DNA of 30,760 bases, taken from the NCBI RefSeq assembly GCF_002422095.1, contig NZ_DITB01000055.1, positions 1 to 30,760 on the forward strand. The letters are read 5' to 3'. Every line of letters starts with the position of its first letter. The first letter of the stretch is position 1. The translations under genes were made by a program, and so were the position numbers. The notes under the pieces are model-generated. The model was not told where the DNA came from and did not search any database. It saw only the letters and a list, made by a program, of their open reading frames with translations. The DNA comes from Flavobacterium sp. UBA6195 (lineage in GTDB: Bacteria > Bacteroidota > Bacteroidia > Flavobacteriales > Flavobacteriaceae). Shown here piece after piece: positions 9,075 to 17,675 of this stretch.

Positions 9075-9854
9075 TTAGATGCTAGCAAATAATTTTTCCA
9101 TTTTTTCTCTTTCTTCGTCAGCTAAAACACCGTCTACTAAAATTCTACCACTATGCTCATCCGTAATGATTTTTTTGCGAGCTGCAATTTCCATTTGTGT
9201 TTGTGGTGGAATAGTAAAGAAGGAACCAGCAGAAGCGCCACGCTCAATAGAAACAACCGCTAAACCGTTTCTTACGCTATTTCTAATTCTGTCGTAAGCT
9301 GCTAATAAACGCTCTTCGATTTGACCTCTTAATTCTTCTGATTTACCTAATAAGAAGTTTTCTTCTTTTTCAGTTTCAGCCATAATATCGCTTAATTCCG
9401 CTTTTTTATGTTTTAAGTGCGTTTGTTTACCGTCTAATTTTTCTTTAGTTTGAGCTACAACTTCTTTTTTGTGTTCAATAGAAGCTTTCATCTCTTTAAT
9501 GTGTTTTTCAGCTAATTGAATTTCTAATTCCTGAAACTCCACTTCTTTAGTTAAAGAGTTGAATTCTCTATTGTTACGAACGTTTTTTTGTTGCTCTAAA
9601 TATTTTTTAATGGCAGTTTTGTGCTCGTCGATAGCATTTTTCTTTTCTTTGATTTGGTCGTCAATAGTCTCCAAATCGCTTTTTAGTTTTTCTAAACGAG
9701 TAGAAAGTCCTGCTACTTCATCTTCTAAATCTTCTACTTCAAGAGGCAATTCTCCTCTTACATTTCTTATTTCGTCTATTTTAGAATCAACTAGTTGTAA
9801 AGCATAAAGGGCTCTTAACTTATCTTCTACACTTAGCTCTTTGATTGTTGCCAT
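9075..9854 (-). CDS. Coiled-coil protein of the C4-type zinc-ribbon family, with the cysteines lost
   Basis: A 259-residue protein. Residues about 8-200 are a long antiparallel coiled-coil hairpin (heptads rich in Glu, Lys, Leu), as in the CT398/HP0958-like family. The C-terminal part (about 205-250) aligns with the family's zinc ribbon, keeping FTIPPQ and the SGRILVD strand. All four expected zinc-binding Cys are replaced: Ser208, Ser211, Asp232 and Ser235; the protein has no Cys at all. The fold may be kept without metal. Relatives have been linked to RNA or protein chaperone roles (HP0958 in flagellar control), but no function can be claimed here. It starts 2 bases after the Nif3-like gene's stop, so the two are translated from one mRNA. 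Confidence 0.88.
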   Translation of the reverse strand: MATIKELSVEDKLRALYALQLVDSKIDEIRNVRGELPLEVEDLEDEVAGLSTRLEKLKSDLETIDDQIKEKKNAIDEHKTAIKKYLEQQKNVRNNREFNSLTKEVEFQELEIQLAEKHIKEMKASIEHKKEVVAQTKEKLDGKQTHLKHKKAELSDIMAETEKEENFLLGKSEELRGQIEERLLAAYDRIRNSVRNGLAVVSIERGASAGSFFTIPPQTQMEIAARKKIITDEHSGRILVDGVLADEEREKMEKLFASI

Positions 9855-9856
9855 AT

Positions 9857-10951
9857 TTAAAAGTACTTAACTGGATTTGTATTTTCTTCTGATAAAATGA
9901 TTGCAAAATTAGTGATTTTTTCTTTAAGAAAATCAACAATATAATTTTTTGTAAATCTTTCGCTTTCAAAATGTCCAATATCAGCCAAAAGTAACTGATT
10001 TTCAGCTTCATAGAATTGGTGATATTTTAAGTCGGCTGTAAGATAAGCATCTGCTCCTGAGGAAATTGCATTTTTTATAGCAAAACTTCCGCTTCCGCCT
10101 AACACGGCTACTTTTTTTATTGATTTTCCTGTAAAAGTGGAATGTCTAATACCTTCACATTGCAATTTTTCTTTAACCAATTGCAAAAACTCGGTTTCAG
10201 AAAGTGGATTTTCGAACTCACCAACGCGTCCCAAACCAATATTTTGATGTTTGTTTTCCAATTGATAAATTTCGTATGCCACTTCTTCATATACATGATT
10301 TTTGAATAAAGCTTTCAAGATTTTCTCTTGCAAATGCTTTTCAAACGTCATTTCAATTTTAATTTCTTCGTTTTCTACAAATTCAAAACGTTCGCCAATT
10401 TCTGGATTCGAATTTTCATTTCCCATATAAGTTCCAATTCCTTTCGAATTAAAACTGCAATCTTCATAATTTCCAATCGTTCCAGCGCCAGCATCAAATA
10501 AGGCATTTCGCAATTTTTCAACATTTTCTGGAATGGTATAAGTAACTAATTTTTGAATGTAATTTTCTTTCGGAATCAATACTTTCGAATGTTTTAAACC
10601 TAACGCATCACAGAAAATTTTGTTCACACCATTTTGATGGTTATCCAAAGCGGTATGAACGGCATAAATTGCAATGTCATTTTTAATAGCTTTCAAAATT
10701 GCACGTTCCACATAATTTTTGCCCGTGATTTTCTTAATTCCCGAAAACAAAATAGGGTGGAAGCAAACGACCAAATTACATTTTTTCGAAATCGCTTCAT
10801 CAATTACCGATTCCAATGCATCATGACAAACTAAAACGCCATCAATTTCTTGATTCGGGTTTCCAACTAAAAGCCCTACATTATCAAAATCTTCGGCATA
10901 ACCTAGTGGCGCCATTTCTTCAAGAATCGAAAGTATATTGGAAAGTTTCAT
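9857..10951 (-). CDS. Nif3-like dinuclear metal centre protein
   Basis: A 364-residue member of the Nif3/YbgI (DUF34) family, which forms hexameric rings with a two-metal site. Visible ligand motifs: FHP with His65, HTALD with His99 and Asp103, and GHFESE with His327 and Glu331. Residues about 130-235 are the CutA/PII-like insert seen in longer members. The usual HHP motif is FHP here (Phe64 in place of the first His). GTP cyclohydrolase I type 2-like activity and metal chaperoning have been proposed for the family; the true role is unsettled. The start ATG at 10951 gives the normal N-terminus (MKLSNILSILEEMAP). It is first gene of a two-gene operon with the coiled-coil gene, divergent from lpxK. 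Confidence 0.92.
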   Translation of the reverse strand: MKLSNILSILEEMAPLGYAEDFDNVGLLVGNPNQEIDGVLVCHDALESVIDEAISKKCNLVVCFHPILFSGIKKITGKNYVERAILKAIKNDIAIYAVHTALDNHQNGVNKIFCDALGLKHSKVLIPKENYIQKLVTYTIPENVEKLRNALFDAGAGTIGNYEDCSFNSKGIGTYMGNENSNPEIGERFEFVENEEIKIEMTFEKHLQEKILKALFKNHVYEEVAYEIYQLENKHQNIGLGRVGEFENPLSETEFLQLVKEKLQCEGIRHSTFTGKSIKKVAVLGGSGSFAIKNAISSGADAYLTADLKYHQFYEAENQLLLADIGHFESERFTKNYIVDFLKEKITNFAIILSEENTNPVKYF

Positions 10952-11025
10952 GATACGAAATTTAAAAAATGTTTATACAAATTAACGAAATACCCATTAG
11001 AAATGAAATGATAAAGGACATAAAC

Positions 11026-11056
11026 TTTAATATAAAGATAATTTATTATACTTTCG
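11026..11056 (+). promoter_or_regulatory. Possible promoter for lpxK
   Basis: TTTA (11026-11029), 19 bases, then TACTTTCG (11049-11056). Each half differs by one base from the Bacteroidota TTTG / TAnnTTTG consensus and the spacing is right. The second element ends four bases before the ATG, as for rluF, again predicting almost no leader. Confidence 0.4.
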
Positions 11057-11060
11057 TAAT

Positions 11061-12074
11061 ATGATTTTGTTACGAAAAATACTTTTTCCTTTGGCCTTTT
11101 TGTATTGGCTAATTACGTTTATCCGAAATTGGCTTTACGATAACGGCATTTTTAAAAGCTACTCTTTTGATATTCCAATTATTGCTGTTGGGAATTTAAG
11201 CGTTGGAGGCACAGGAAAAACGCCTCAAATCGAATACTTAATCCGATTGCTTTCGGATAAATATAAAGTGGCAGTTTTGAGTCGCGGTTACAAACGTACT
11301 TCAGAAGGTTTTATTTTGACGGATGAAAACGCTACTGCGAGTTCTATTGGTGATGAACCATTTCAGTTTTATTCAAAATTTCCGAATATTCAAGTAGCAG
11401 TTGATGCTAATCGTAAAAACGGAATTGAAAATTTACTACAAGTTCTAAATAAACCAGATGTAATTTTATTAGACGATGCTTATCAACACAGAAAAGTAAA
11501 AGCTGGGTTTTATATTTTGCTTACGGCTTATGATGATTTGTTTTGCGATGACTATATTTTGCCTTTCGGGAATTTACGCGAACCCTCTTCAGGAAAAAAA
11601 CGTGCTGATATGATAATTGTCACAAAATGTCCGAATGATTTGTCCGAAATTGCGCAGCAGAAAATCAGAGAAAAGTTGAAGGTGAAACAACAAGTTTTCT
11701 TTACCACAATTAAATACGATGATTATGTTTTTGGAAACGAGAGTCAATTATTAGTTTCCGAAATTCAATCAGAAAGTAAAGTATTGGTTGCCGGAATTGC
11801 AAAGCCTAAATTATTCTTCGATTTTCTAAAAAATGAAACAGATGAAACTTTGGTATTTCCAGATCATCATCATTTTTCGAAACAAGATTGTGAGCAAATT
11901 TTGGCTAAAGCCAACGGAAGAAAAATAATTACAACAGAAAAAGATTTTGTTCGTTTAAACGGATTATTGCCAAAAGCGCAATTGTTCTATTTACCAATAA
12001 AATCAACTTTTTTAAATACAAACATTGATAAAACGATAGAAGATTATGTGGGACAAAGTTCAAGAAACAGTTAG
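11061..12074 (+). CDS. lpxK: Tetraacyldisaccharide 4'-kinase
   Basis: A 337-residue inner-membrane-associated kinase that phosphorylates the 4' position of the lipid A disaccharide precursor, the sixth step of the Raetz pathway. An N-terminal hydrophobic helix (residues 5-22) anchors it. The P-loop is SVGGTGKTP (47-55), with GDEP (97-100, Asp98 at the catalytic Asp position) and DDAYQHR (138-144) in the second lobe. Length is normal. The last 29 bases overlap the purine nucleoside phosphorylase gene in another frame, implying translational coupling. It shows that the organism makes lipid A. Confidence 0.95.
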   Translation: MILLRKILFPLAFLYWLITFIRNWLYDNGIFKSYSFDIPIIAVGNLSVGGTGKTPQIEYLIRLLSDKYKVAVLSRGYKRTSEGFILTDENATASSIGDEPFQFYSKFPNIQVAVDANRKNGIENLLQVLNKPDVILLDDAYQHRKVKAGFYILLTAYDDLFCDDYILPFGNLREPSSGKKRADMIIVTKCPNDLSEIAQQKIREKLKVKQQVFFTTIKYDDYVFGNESQLLVSEIQSESKVLVAGIAKPKLFFDFLKNETDETLVFPDHHHFSKQDCEQILAKANGRKIITTEKDFVRLNGLLPKAQLFYLPIKSTFLNTNIDKTIEDYVGQSSRNS

Positions 12075-12858
12075 TTATATTAAAAATAAAACCAATTTCA
12101 CTCCAGAATATGGTGTTATTTTAGGTTCAGGATTAGGAGGATTTACAGAAGATATTACGGTTGAGTATACTTTACCTTATTCGGAGATTCCAAATTTTCC
12201 AGTTTCAACGGTGCAAGGACATAAAGGGGCATTGGTTTTTGGAACGATTCAAGGGAAAAAAGTAGTGGCGATGCAAGGGCGTTTTCATTATTATGAAGGA
12301 TACGACATGAAACAAGTAACGTTTCCTGTTCGTGTAATGAAATATTTAGGCGTTGAAAAACTAATTGTTTCTAATGCTTCGGGAGGTGTTAATCCGGCTT
12401 ATAAAGTGGGTGATGTAGCAGTAATCACAGATCATATTAATTTAATGCCAGAACATCCACTACGTGGACATAACGACGAACGATTTGGGCCAAGATTTGT
12501 AAATATGAGTGAGCCTTACTCAAAAGCAATGATTGCAACAGCATTTGAATTGGCCAAAGAATTGAATATTGATTTGAAAAAAGGAATTTATTTAGGGTTG
12601 CAAGGACCAACATTTGAAACGCTTGCAGAATACAAAATGGTAAAAGCTTTAGGGGCAGATTGCGTTGGAATGTCAACTGTTCCAGAAGTTATTGTAGCAC
12701 GTCACATGGACATGGAATGCTTTGGAGTTTCTGTAATTACCGATATGGGTGATGAAGATAATATCGAAGAAGTAAACCATGATGAGGTTTTACAAGCAGC
12801 TCAAAAGGCAGAACCTCATGTAAGAAATTTAATTAAGAATTTGATTGCTCAGTACTAG
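12046..12858 (+). CDS. Purine nucleoside phosphorylase, trimeric type I
   Basis: A 270-residue enzyme that cleaves purine nucleosides with phosphate to base plus ribose 1-phosphate in salvage. Motifs of the trimeric family: GSGLG with Ser28, GHKG with His59, GRFHYYEGY with Arg79, His81 and Tyr83, NASGG, GPTFET with Glu191, and MSTVPEV with Met209 and Ser210. His245 fits the human His257 position. The human Asn243 position, which favours 6-oxopurines, is Asp233 here (ITDMGDED), so base preference may differ from inosine/guanosine-only enzymes. The ATG at 12046 lies inside lpxK. The 3' end overlaps the convergent histidine kinase gene by 26 bases. Confidence 0.95.
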   Translation: MWDKVQETVSYIKNKTNFTPEYGVILGSGLGGFTEDITVEYTLPYSEIPNFPVSTVQGHKGALVFGTIQGKKVVAMQGRFHYYEGYDMKQVTFPVRVMKYLGVEKLIVSNASGGVNPAYKVGDVAVITDHINLMPEHPLRGHNDERFGPRFVNMSEPYSKAMIATAFELAKELNIDLKKGIYLGLQGPTFETLAEYKMVKALGADCVGMSTVPEVIVARHMDMECFGVSVITDMGDEDNIEEVNHDEVLQAAQKAEPHVRNLIKNLIAQY

Positions 12859-15052
12859 TTAAGTATTTGGTTACCACTTTATAGAAATGCTCTGGTTCAA
12901 AAGGTTTGGTGATTACTTCATTCATACCATAGGACAAGAGCATTTCTCTATTTTCATTCAGAGAGATTGCAGTTAACGCTACAATAGGAGTACAAGTGTT
13001 GAATTTTCTGATTTCACTAGTAGCCTCAGTTCCATTTATACCTGGGAGGTGGACATCCATAAGGATTAAATCATAGTTGTTAATTTTAGCTTCTTCAATT
13101 GCATCTTCTCCATTGTCGATAATTTTACATGAAATACCTCTTTTTTCTAACATTTTCTGTGTAATCATCTGGTTAATTTTATTATCCTCAACTAACAGTA
13201 CTTTTTTCTCAATAAAAATGGATTGATATGGTTTTATAACTTCATCTTTAGTTTGATTGTCTATACCTTTTTCAAATTGGAGTTCAAAACTAAAAGTACT
13301 TCCTTTCCCAGATTCACTCTGAAGATGAATTTGACTGCCCATCAATTCTAATATTTTCTTAACAATCGAAAGTCCAAGTCCAGTTCCGCCGTAAGTTCTA
13401 TTTATCTCAACAGAACCTTGACTAAAACTGTCAAAAATAGCATCTTGCTTATCTTTTGGTATACCTATTCCATTGTCTTTAATTTCGAAATAGATAGTTA
13501 GATTATTATTTGTTTCATTTTTCTTTTTAATTGTACACCATACATCTCCATTTTTACTGAATTTTATTGCGTTGTTAAGTAAGTTGATTAAAATTTGAGA
13601 TAATTTTGTTGGATCGCCTTTTAAATTACAATCAATTGTTTCATCAAAATTTAAATGACATTTTATGTTGTTTTCATGGATGAATTCTTTAAAAGAAATT
13701 ACAATGTTTTTAGTTAATTCAGATAAGTTAAAATTGATTTTTTCAATTACTACTTTGTCAGACTCTAAACGGTTGATTTCTAAAATATCATTGATGAAGT
13801 TAAGTAAGTAATTTCCAGAAAATTCAAGTGATTTTAAATAGTTTAATTGACTTGCTTTTGGTTTTTCATGAAGTAAAAGATAAGTAATACCATTAATTGC
13901 ATTAAGTGGAGTTCTTAATTCATGACTTACAGTTGATAAGAAATCAGCTCTAGCTTTAGAAGCTCTCTCGGCTTTTTCTTTCTCAAGTGTCAATTCTTTG
14001 TTCTTATCTTTTAATAGTTTGTTTGTGCTGGTTCTGATTTTATTGTTTTTGTACAGAGATAAACTCAATAACGATAAAATAGAAATAAGTGCAATACTTA
14101 AAATACTGATTAACTTAGAAAATTGTAGTGTTTTTTGCTGACTTTTTCTTTCTTTATCTAATTGTTCAATTGTTTTAAGTTGTTTGTCAAATTGAATTTT
14201 ATCTACCGTATTTTCAGTTAAATTATTATTGTTTAATTTACTAATAGAATCCGTTAAGTGAACGTATTTTTTTAAATAAAAATTGGAACTTGAGATGTTG
14301 TTGTTTTTCTCATACGATGTACTAAGTAGTTTGTAAATTCGTTTTGTGAATTTAAAATCTTTATTTCCGTATTTATTAGTTAAAAGAGCTAAGTTTAAAT
14401 AATCTATAGCTTGAGGGTAATCTTTTTTTATTATTTCTAATTCGCTTAATTGTATGTAAGCTTCTGTTTTTGTGCTTAATAAGGCATCATCACTGATTTT
14501 TTCTACTACAACTTTTAAAATAGCCGTAGCCTCATCATAATACCCTTTTTCTTTTTTAATAATAGCTTTTTGAAGATTAATTAGTTCAATAGCTTCTAAA
14601 AAGTTTAACTTTTCATAGATAATTGCGGCTTTTTCAAAATAAGTTTCGGCTAAATCTATGTTGTTTTTTATTAAATAGCATTTCCCTAATCCATAATAAG
14701 CAAGTGCTATATTTGATTTTGGACTTTTTTTACTAAAAATACTTGCAGCTCTAATGTAGTAATCAATAGCTAAATCATTTTTTTCAAGTTCAAAAAAAAT
14801 GGTGGCTAGTTGTAGGTACGAATCTCCTAGTTTTTCTTCAAGATTTTTCTTTTTTGCATATTCTATTGCTTTTTCAGTATATAAAATTGCTTTAGAATAT
14901 GACTTTTTATCTTCTTTGTTAAATAGACCAATCTCAAGATAATAATCAGAACTATCTGTTATTTTTGCAACTTCTTTGTAAACAGGAGGTTGTGAAAAAG
15001 CGAATTTGCTTAAACCAATTAAGAATAGTACTATTAAGGTAATTTTTTTCAA
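12833..15052 (-). CDS. Hybrid sensor histidine kinase with periplasmic TPR sensor
   Basis: A 739-residue protein. Order: signal peptide (1-20); TPR-like helical repeats (about 30-270), predicted periplasmic; short coiled coil; one membrane helix (about 312-334); coiled coil (340-368); HisKA with phospho-acceptor His377 in SHELRTPLNA; HATPase with N box NLLNNAIKFS (490-499), DNGIGIP (526-532) and GGTGLGL (555-561); and a receiver domain with Glu622/Asp623, Asp666, Thr694 and Lys716. It should sense through the TPR region and move phosphate from His377 to Asp666. No DNA-binding output domain or Hpt is fused and no response regulator is next to it, so the target is unknown. The start must be TTG 15052, because the in-frame codons upstream reach a stop within three codons and the signal peptide begins here. 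Confidence 0.93.
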   Translation of the reverse strand: MKKITLIVLFLIGLSKFAFSQPPVYKEVAKITDSSDYYLEIGLFNKEDKKSYSKAILYTEKAIEYAKKKNLEEKLGDSYLQLATIFFELEKNDLAIDYYIRAASIFSKKSPKSNIALAYYGLGKCYLIKNNIDLAETYFEKAAIIYEKLNFLEAIELINLQKAIIKKEKGYYDEATAILKVVVEKISDDALLSTKTEAYIQLSELEIIKKDYPQAIDYLNLALLTNKYGNKDFKFTKRIYKLLSTSYEKNNNISSSNFYLKKYVHLTDSISKLNNNNLTENTVDKIQFDKQLKTIEQLDKERKSQQKTLQFSKLISILSIALISILSLLSLSLYKNNKIRTSTNKLLKDKNKELTLEKEKAERASKARADFLSTVSHELRTPLNAINGITYLLLHEKPKASQLNYLKSLEFSGNYLLNFINDILEINRLESDKVVIEKINFNLSELTKNIVISFKEFIHENNIKCHLNFDETIDCNLKGDPTKLSQILINLLNNAIKFSKNGDVWCTIKKKNETNNNLTIYFEIKDNGIGIPKDKQDAIFDSFSQGSVEINRTYGGTGLGLSIVKKILELMGSQIHLQSESGKGSTFSFELQFEKGIDNQTKDEVIKPYQSIFIEKKVLLVEDNKINQMITQKMLEKRGISCKIIDNGEDAIEEAKINNYDLILMDVHLPGINGTEATSEIRKFNTCTPIVALTAISLNENREMLLSYGMNEVITKPFEPEHFYKVVTKYLTSTEQSNS

Positions 15053-15110
15053 AAAAGATTAAGTTTAATTTAACCCTGCAATTTATGTTTTTTAGAATTA
15101 AAAAAAAACT

Positions 15111-16109
15111 TTATTTTCTAGAAACGAATGAAATTAAATCAATTAATCTTGAAGAATAGCCAATTTCGTTGTCGTACCAACCCACAATTTTAACCATTTT
15201 ATCAATAACAGAGGTTAATTGTGCATCAAACAAACAAGAGTTTTGATTTCCGATAATATCCACAGAAACAATCGGATCTTCTGTATAATCTAAAATTCCT
15301 TTAAAATTAGTTTCTGCTGCTTTTTTAAACGCCTGATTGATTTCTTCTATAGAAACTTTACGTTTTACATTAAAAGTAATATCTGTCAACGAACCATCCG
15401 GAACAGGAACACGAATACCACAACCACCAATTTTTCCATCTAATTCAGGAAATATTTTTGTTAATGCTTTTGCTGCGCCAGTTGTTGTAGGAACAATAGA
15501 TTGTGCTGCACCACGAGCTCGGCGTAAATCTTTATGCGGTTGGTCGTGTAAACTTTGGTCAGTAGTGTAGGAGTGAACTGTCGTGATATATGCTTGTTCA
15601 ATTTCGCATAATTCCTGAATGATTTTAATCATCGGAGCGGCATTATTCGTCGTGCAACTTGCGTTGGAAATTATCGTTTCCGTTCCGTTTAAAATGTGTT
15701 CATTTACACCTAAAACAACCGTTTTTATTTCATCCACTTCAGATGGTGCGGAAAGAATTACTTTTTTCGCTCCAGCTAAAATGTGTTGGTTAATGTCTTC
15801 AAATGTTTTGAATTTTCCAGTCGATTCAATAACAATATCAACGTTTACCGATTTCCAATCTAAATTTTTGATTTCTCTTTCGTGAAAAAACAAAAACGAT
15901 TTATCGTCAATGATAATCGAATCCCCAGAAAACGAAACTTTATGATTCAAAACACCGTGAATGCTATCGTATTTTACCAAATGCGCCATTGTTTTGTTAT
16001 CAGCAATATCGTTGATGGCAACCACTTCAATAGTAGGATGATTCAAAAGCAATCGGAATAAGTTTCTTCCAATTCTTCCAAAACCATTAATAGCAATTCT
16101 TGTTTTCAA
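15111..16109 (-). CDS. gap: Glyceraldehyde-3-phosphate dehydrogenase, type I
   Basis: A 332-residue enzyme converting glyceraldehyde 3-phosphate, NAD and phosphate to 1,3-bisphosphoglycerate. The Rossmann motif NGFGRIGR is at residues 8-15; Asp34 (INDI) favours NAD over NADP. The catalytic Cys152 is in SNASCTTN, His179 in TVHSYT. The C-terminal WYDNEIGYS is present. It starts with TTG at 16109: the upstream in-frame codons are AAA, ATA, then a stop, and an internal Met would remove the NAD fold. The gap to lipA upstream is only 43 bases and has no promoter match, so it is probably transcribed with lipA. Flavobacteria often have more than one gap gene; which role this copy has (glycolysis or gluconeogenesis) cannot be told. 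Confidence 0.95.
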   Translation of the reverse strand: MKTRIAINGFGRIGRNLFRLLLNHPTIEVVAINDIADNKTMAHLVKYDSIHGVLNHKVSFSGDSIIIDDKSFLFFHEREIKNLDWKSVNVDIVIESTGKFKTFEDINQHILAGAKKVILSAPSEVDEIKTVVLGVNEHILNGTETIISNASCTTNNAAPMIKIIQELCEIEQAYITTVHSYTTDQSLHDQPHKDLRRARGAAQSIVPTTTGAAKALTKIFPELDGKIGGCGIRVPVPDGSLTDITFNVKRKVSIEEINQAFKKAAETNFKGILDYTEDPIVSVDIIGNQNSCLFDAQLTSVIDKMVKIVGWYDNEIGYSSRLIDLISFVSRK

Positions 16110-16120
16110 TTTTATTTATT

Positions 16121-16149
16121 TTGAATTTGAAATTGTTCTTGAATTTGAA
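16121..16149. repeat. 11-base direct repeat between lipA and gap
   Basis: TTGAATTTGAA occurs at 16121-16131 and again at 16139-16149, an exact repeat with an 18-base period, filling most of the short gap between the two genes. It may be a remnant of a simple intergenic repeat or a paired binding site. Confidence 0.55.
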
Positions 16150-16152
16150 CTT

Positions 16153-17028
16153 TTAGTGAATATGTTTCTCCGCATGATAAGAAGAACGCACTAAAGCGCC
16201 ACTTTCCACATGTCTAAAACCTAATTCTTTTCCAATTTGTTCGTATTTTGCAAATTGTTCTGGCGTGATGTATTCTTTTACTGGTAAATGTTTTTTACTA
16301 GGTTGTAAGTATTGACCAATCGTTACAATATCGACTTTTGCATCGGCTAAATCGTGTAAAACTTGAATCACTTCTTCTTCTGTTTCACCTAAACCTAACA
16401 TGATGCCCGATTTTGTTCTTTTGATGCCTTGCTCTTTCAAATAACGTAACACTTCCAAACTTTTTTCATATTTCGCTTGAATACGAACCTCACGTGTTAA
16501 ACGTTTTACGGTTTCCATGTTGTGAGAAACTACTTCTGGAGCTACTTCAATAATTCGGTCTAAATTTCTCGTGTTGCCTTGAAAATCTGGAATTAAGGTT
16601 TCTAATGTCGTGTTGGGATTCATTCGGCGAATCGCTTTCACGGTTTCTGCCCAAATAATCGACCCCATATCTTTTAAATCATCACGATCCACACTCGTAA
16701 TTACGGCATGTTTGATGTTCATAATTTTGATAGAACGCGCTACTTTTTCAGGTTCGTCCCAATCCACAGTTTCAGGACGACCGGTTTTTACACCACAAAA
16801 GCCGCACGAACGGGTACAAATATTTCCTAAAATCATGAAAGTTGCCGTTCCTTCGCCCCAACATTCGCCCATATTAGGACAACTTCCCGAAGTACAAATC
16901 GTATTCAGTTTATATTTGTCTACTAAACCTCTAAGTTCGGTATAGTTTTTACCGGTTGGTAATTTTACACGCAACCATTTTGGTTTGGGTTCTCTTGGTG
17001 GAAAAATAGTATCAATAGCCGTGTCCAT
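16153..17028 (-). CDS. lipA: Lipoyl synthase
   Basis: A 291-residue radical SAM enzyme that inserts two sulfurs into octanoyl groups on lipoyl domains. The auxiliary cluster motif has Cys45, Cys50 and Cys56 (CTSGSCPNMGEC); the radical SAM CX3CX2C motif has Cys71, Cys75 and Cys78 (CTRSCGFC); the conserved RSSYHAE lies near the C-terminus. I chose ATG 17028 over the upstream TTG at 17049 because the TTG falls inside the predicted -7 promoter element and MDTAIDTIFPPREPKPKWLR matches the family N-terminus. It is followed by gap on the same strand. Its product is needed by pyruvate and 2-oxoglutarate dehydrogenases and the glycine cleavage system. Confidence 0.96.
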   Translation of the reverse strand: MDTAIDTIFPPREPKPKWLRVKLPTGKNYTELRGLVDKYKLNTICTSGSCPNMGECWGEGTATFMILGNICTRSCGFCGVKTGRPETVDWDEPEKVARSIKIMNIKHAVITSVDRDDLKDMGSIIWAETVKAIRRMNPNTTLETLIPDFQGNTRNLDRIIEVAPEVVSHNMETVKRLTREVRIQAKYEKSLEVLRYLKEQGIKRTKSGIMLGLGETEEEVIQVLHDLADAKVDIVTIGQYLQPSKKHLPVKEYITPEQFAKYEQIGKELGFRHVESGALVRSSYHAEKHIH

Positions 17029-17046
17029 AATCAAAATTTTGATAGG

Positions 17047-17054
17047 CAAAGATA
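17047..17054 (-). promoter_or_regulatory. Promoter -7 element for lipA
   Basis: On the minus strand this reads TATCTTTG, an exact TAnnTTTG match, 18 bases before the ATG of lipA. No clear TTTG is seen at the -33 distance; a 10-base palindrome TTCTATAGAA (17071-17080) lies there instead. Confidence 0.6.
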
Positions 17055-17111
17055 ATTAGAAATGATGGATTTCTATAGAAGAATGTAAAGTTTTAAGATT
17101 TGTTTAGAAGT

Positions 17112-17675
17112 TTATTTTCCAGAAATAATCTCCGCCAATAATTTTTTAGCTCTAAGCAGTTTAATTTTGATGTTATTGAGTGGTTCATCAATTTGTTCAG
17201 CCATTTCTTGATACGTCATTTCTTGAAAATAACGCATTTGAATGACTTCCTGATAAGCAGGTTTTAATTGTTTGATGTATTGAAGTAATTGTGCTAAATT
17301 TTGCTCGATAATCAATTCATCTTCAGCAGAATTGGAATCGTCAGCCACACTGTACGCTTGATGATCTTCTTCGTCATTCATTTCAATAAATAAAGACGAT
17401 TTCTTTTTGCGAAGCATGTCGATATGGACATTTTTTGCAATCGCAATCAACCAAGTGTTAAAACCATATTCAGGATTGTAAGTCGCGATTTTATCAAATG
17501 CCTTTGCGAAAGTTTCAATTACGATGTCTTCGGTGTCGGTTTCGTTTTCGGTGCGTTTTAGCATGAATCCGTACACTTCATTCCAGAAAAAATCCAATAA
17601 AAACGTAAAAGCAACTTGGTCTCCCTTTTTTGCTTTTTCAATGTTTTCTTGAATAATGACCGAATTTACTTCCAA
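17112..17675 (-). CDS. ECF-type RNA polymerase sigma factor
   Basis: A 187-residue sigma factor with region 2 (about residues 24-95: DFFWNEVYGFMLKRT, TEDIVIETFAKAF, FNTWLIAIAKNVHID) and region 4 (about 130-183: LKPAYQEVIQMRYFQEMTYQEMAEQ, then a helix-turn-helix with IKIKLLRAKKLL), and an acidic linker. There is no region 1.1 or 3, as in group IV factors. Its first 10 bases overlap the end of the glycosyltransferase gene, so the two are co-translated. No anti-sigma gene is visible next to it; the next gene down is lipA with its own promoter. Target promoters cannot be predicted. Confidence 0.93.
   Translation of the reverse strand: MEVNSVIIQENIEKAKKGDQVAFTFLLDFFWNEVYGFMLKRTENETDTEDIVIETFAKAFDKIATYNPEYGFNTWLIAIAKNVHIDMLRKKKSSLFIEMNDEEDHQAYSVADDSNSAEDELIIEQNLAQLLQYIKQLKPAYQEVIQMRYFQEMTYQEMAEQIDEPLNNIKIKLLRAKKLLAEIISGK

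Noticed and set aside
17058..17080. AGAAAT/ATTTCT inverted repeat and TTCTATAGAA palindrome upstream of lipA as an operator
   Set aside because: Short and A-T rich; about 30 ten-base palindromes are expected by chance in a window this size, so position alone is not enough.
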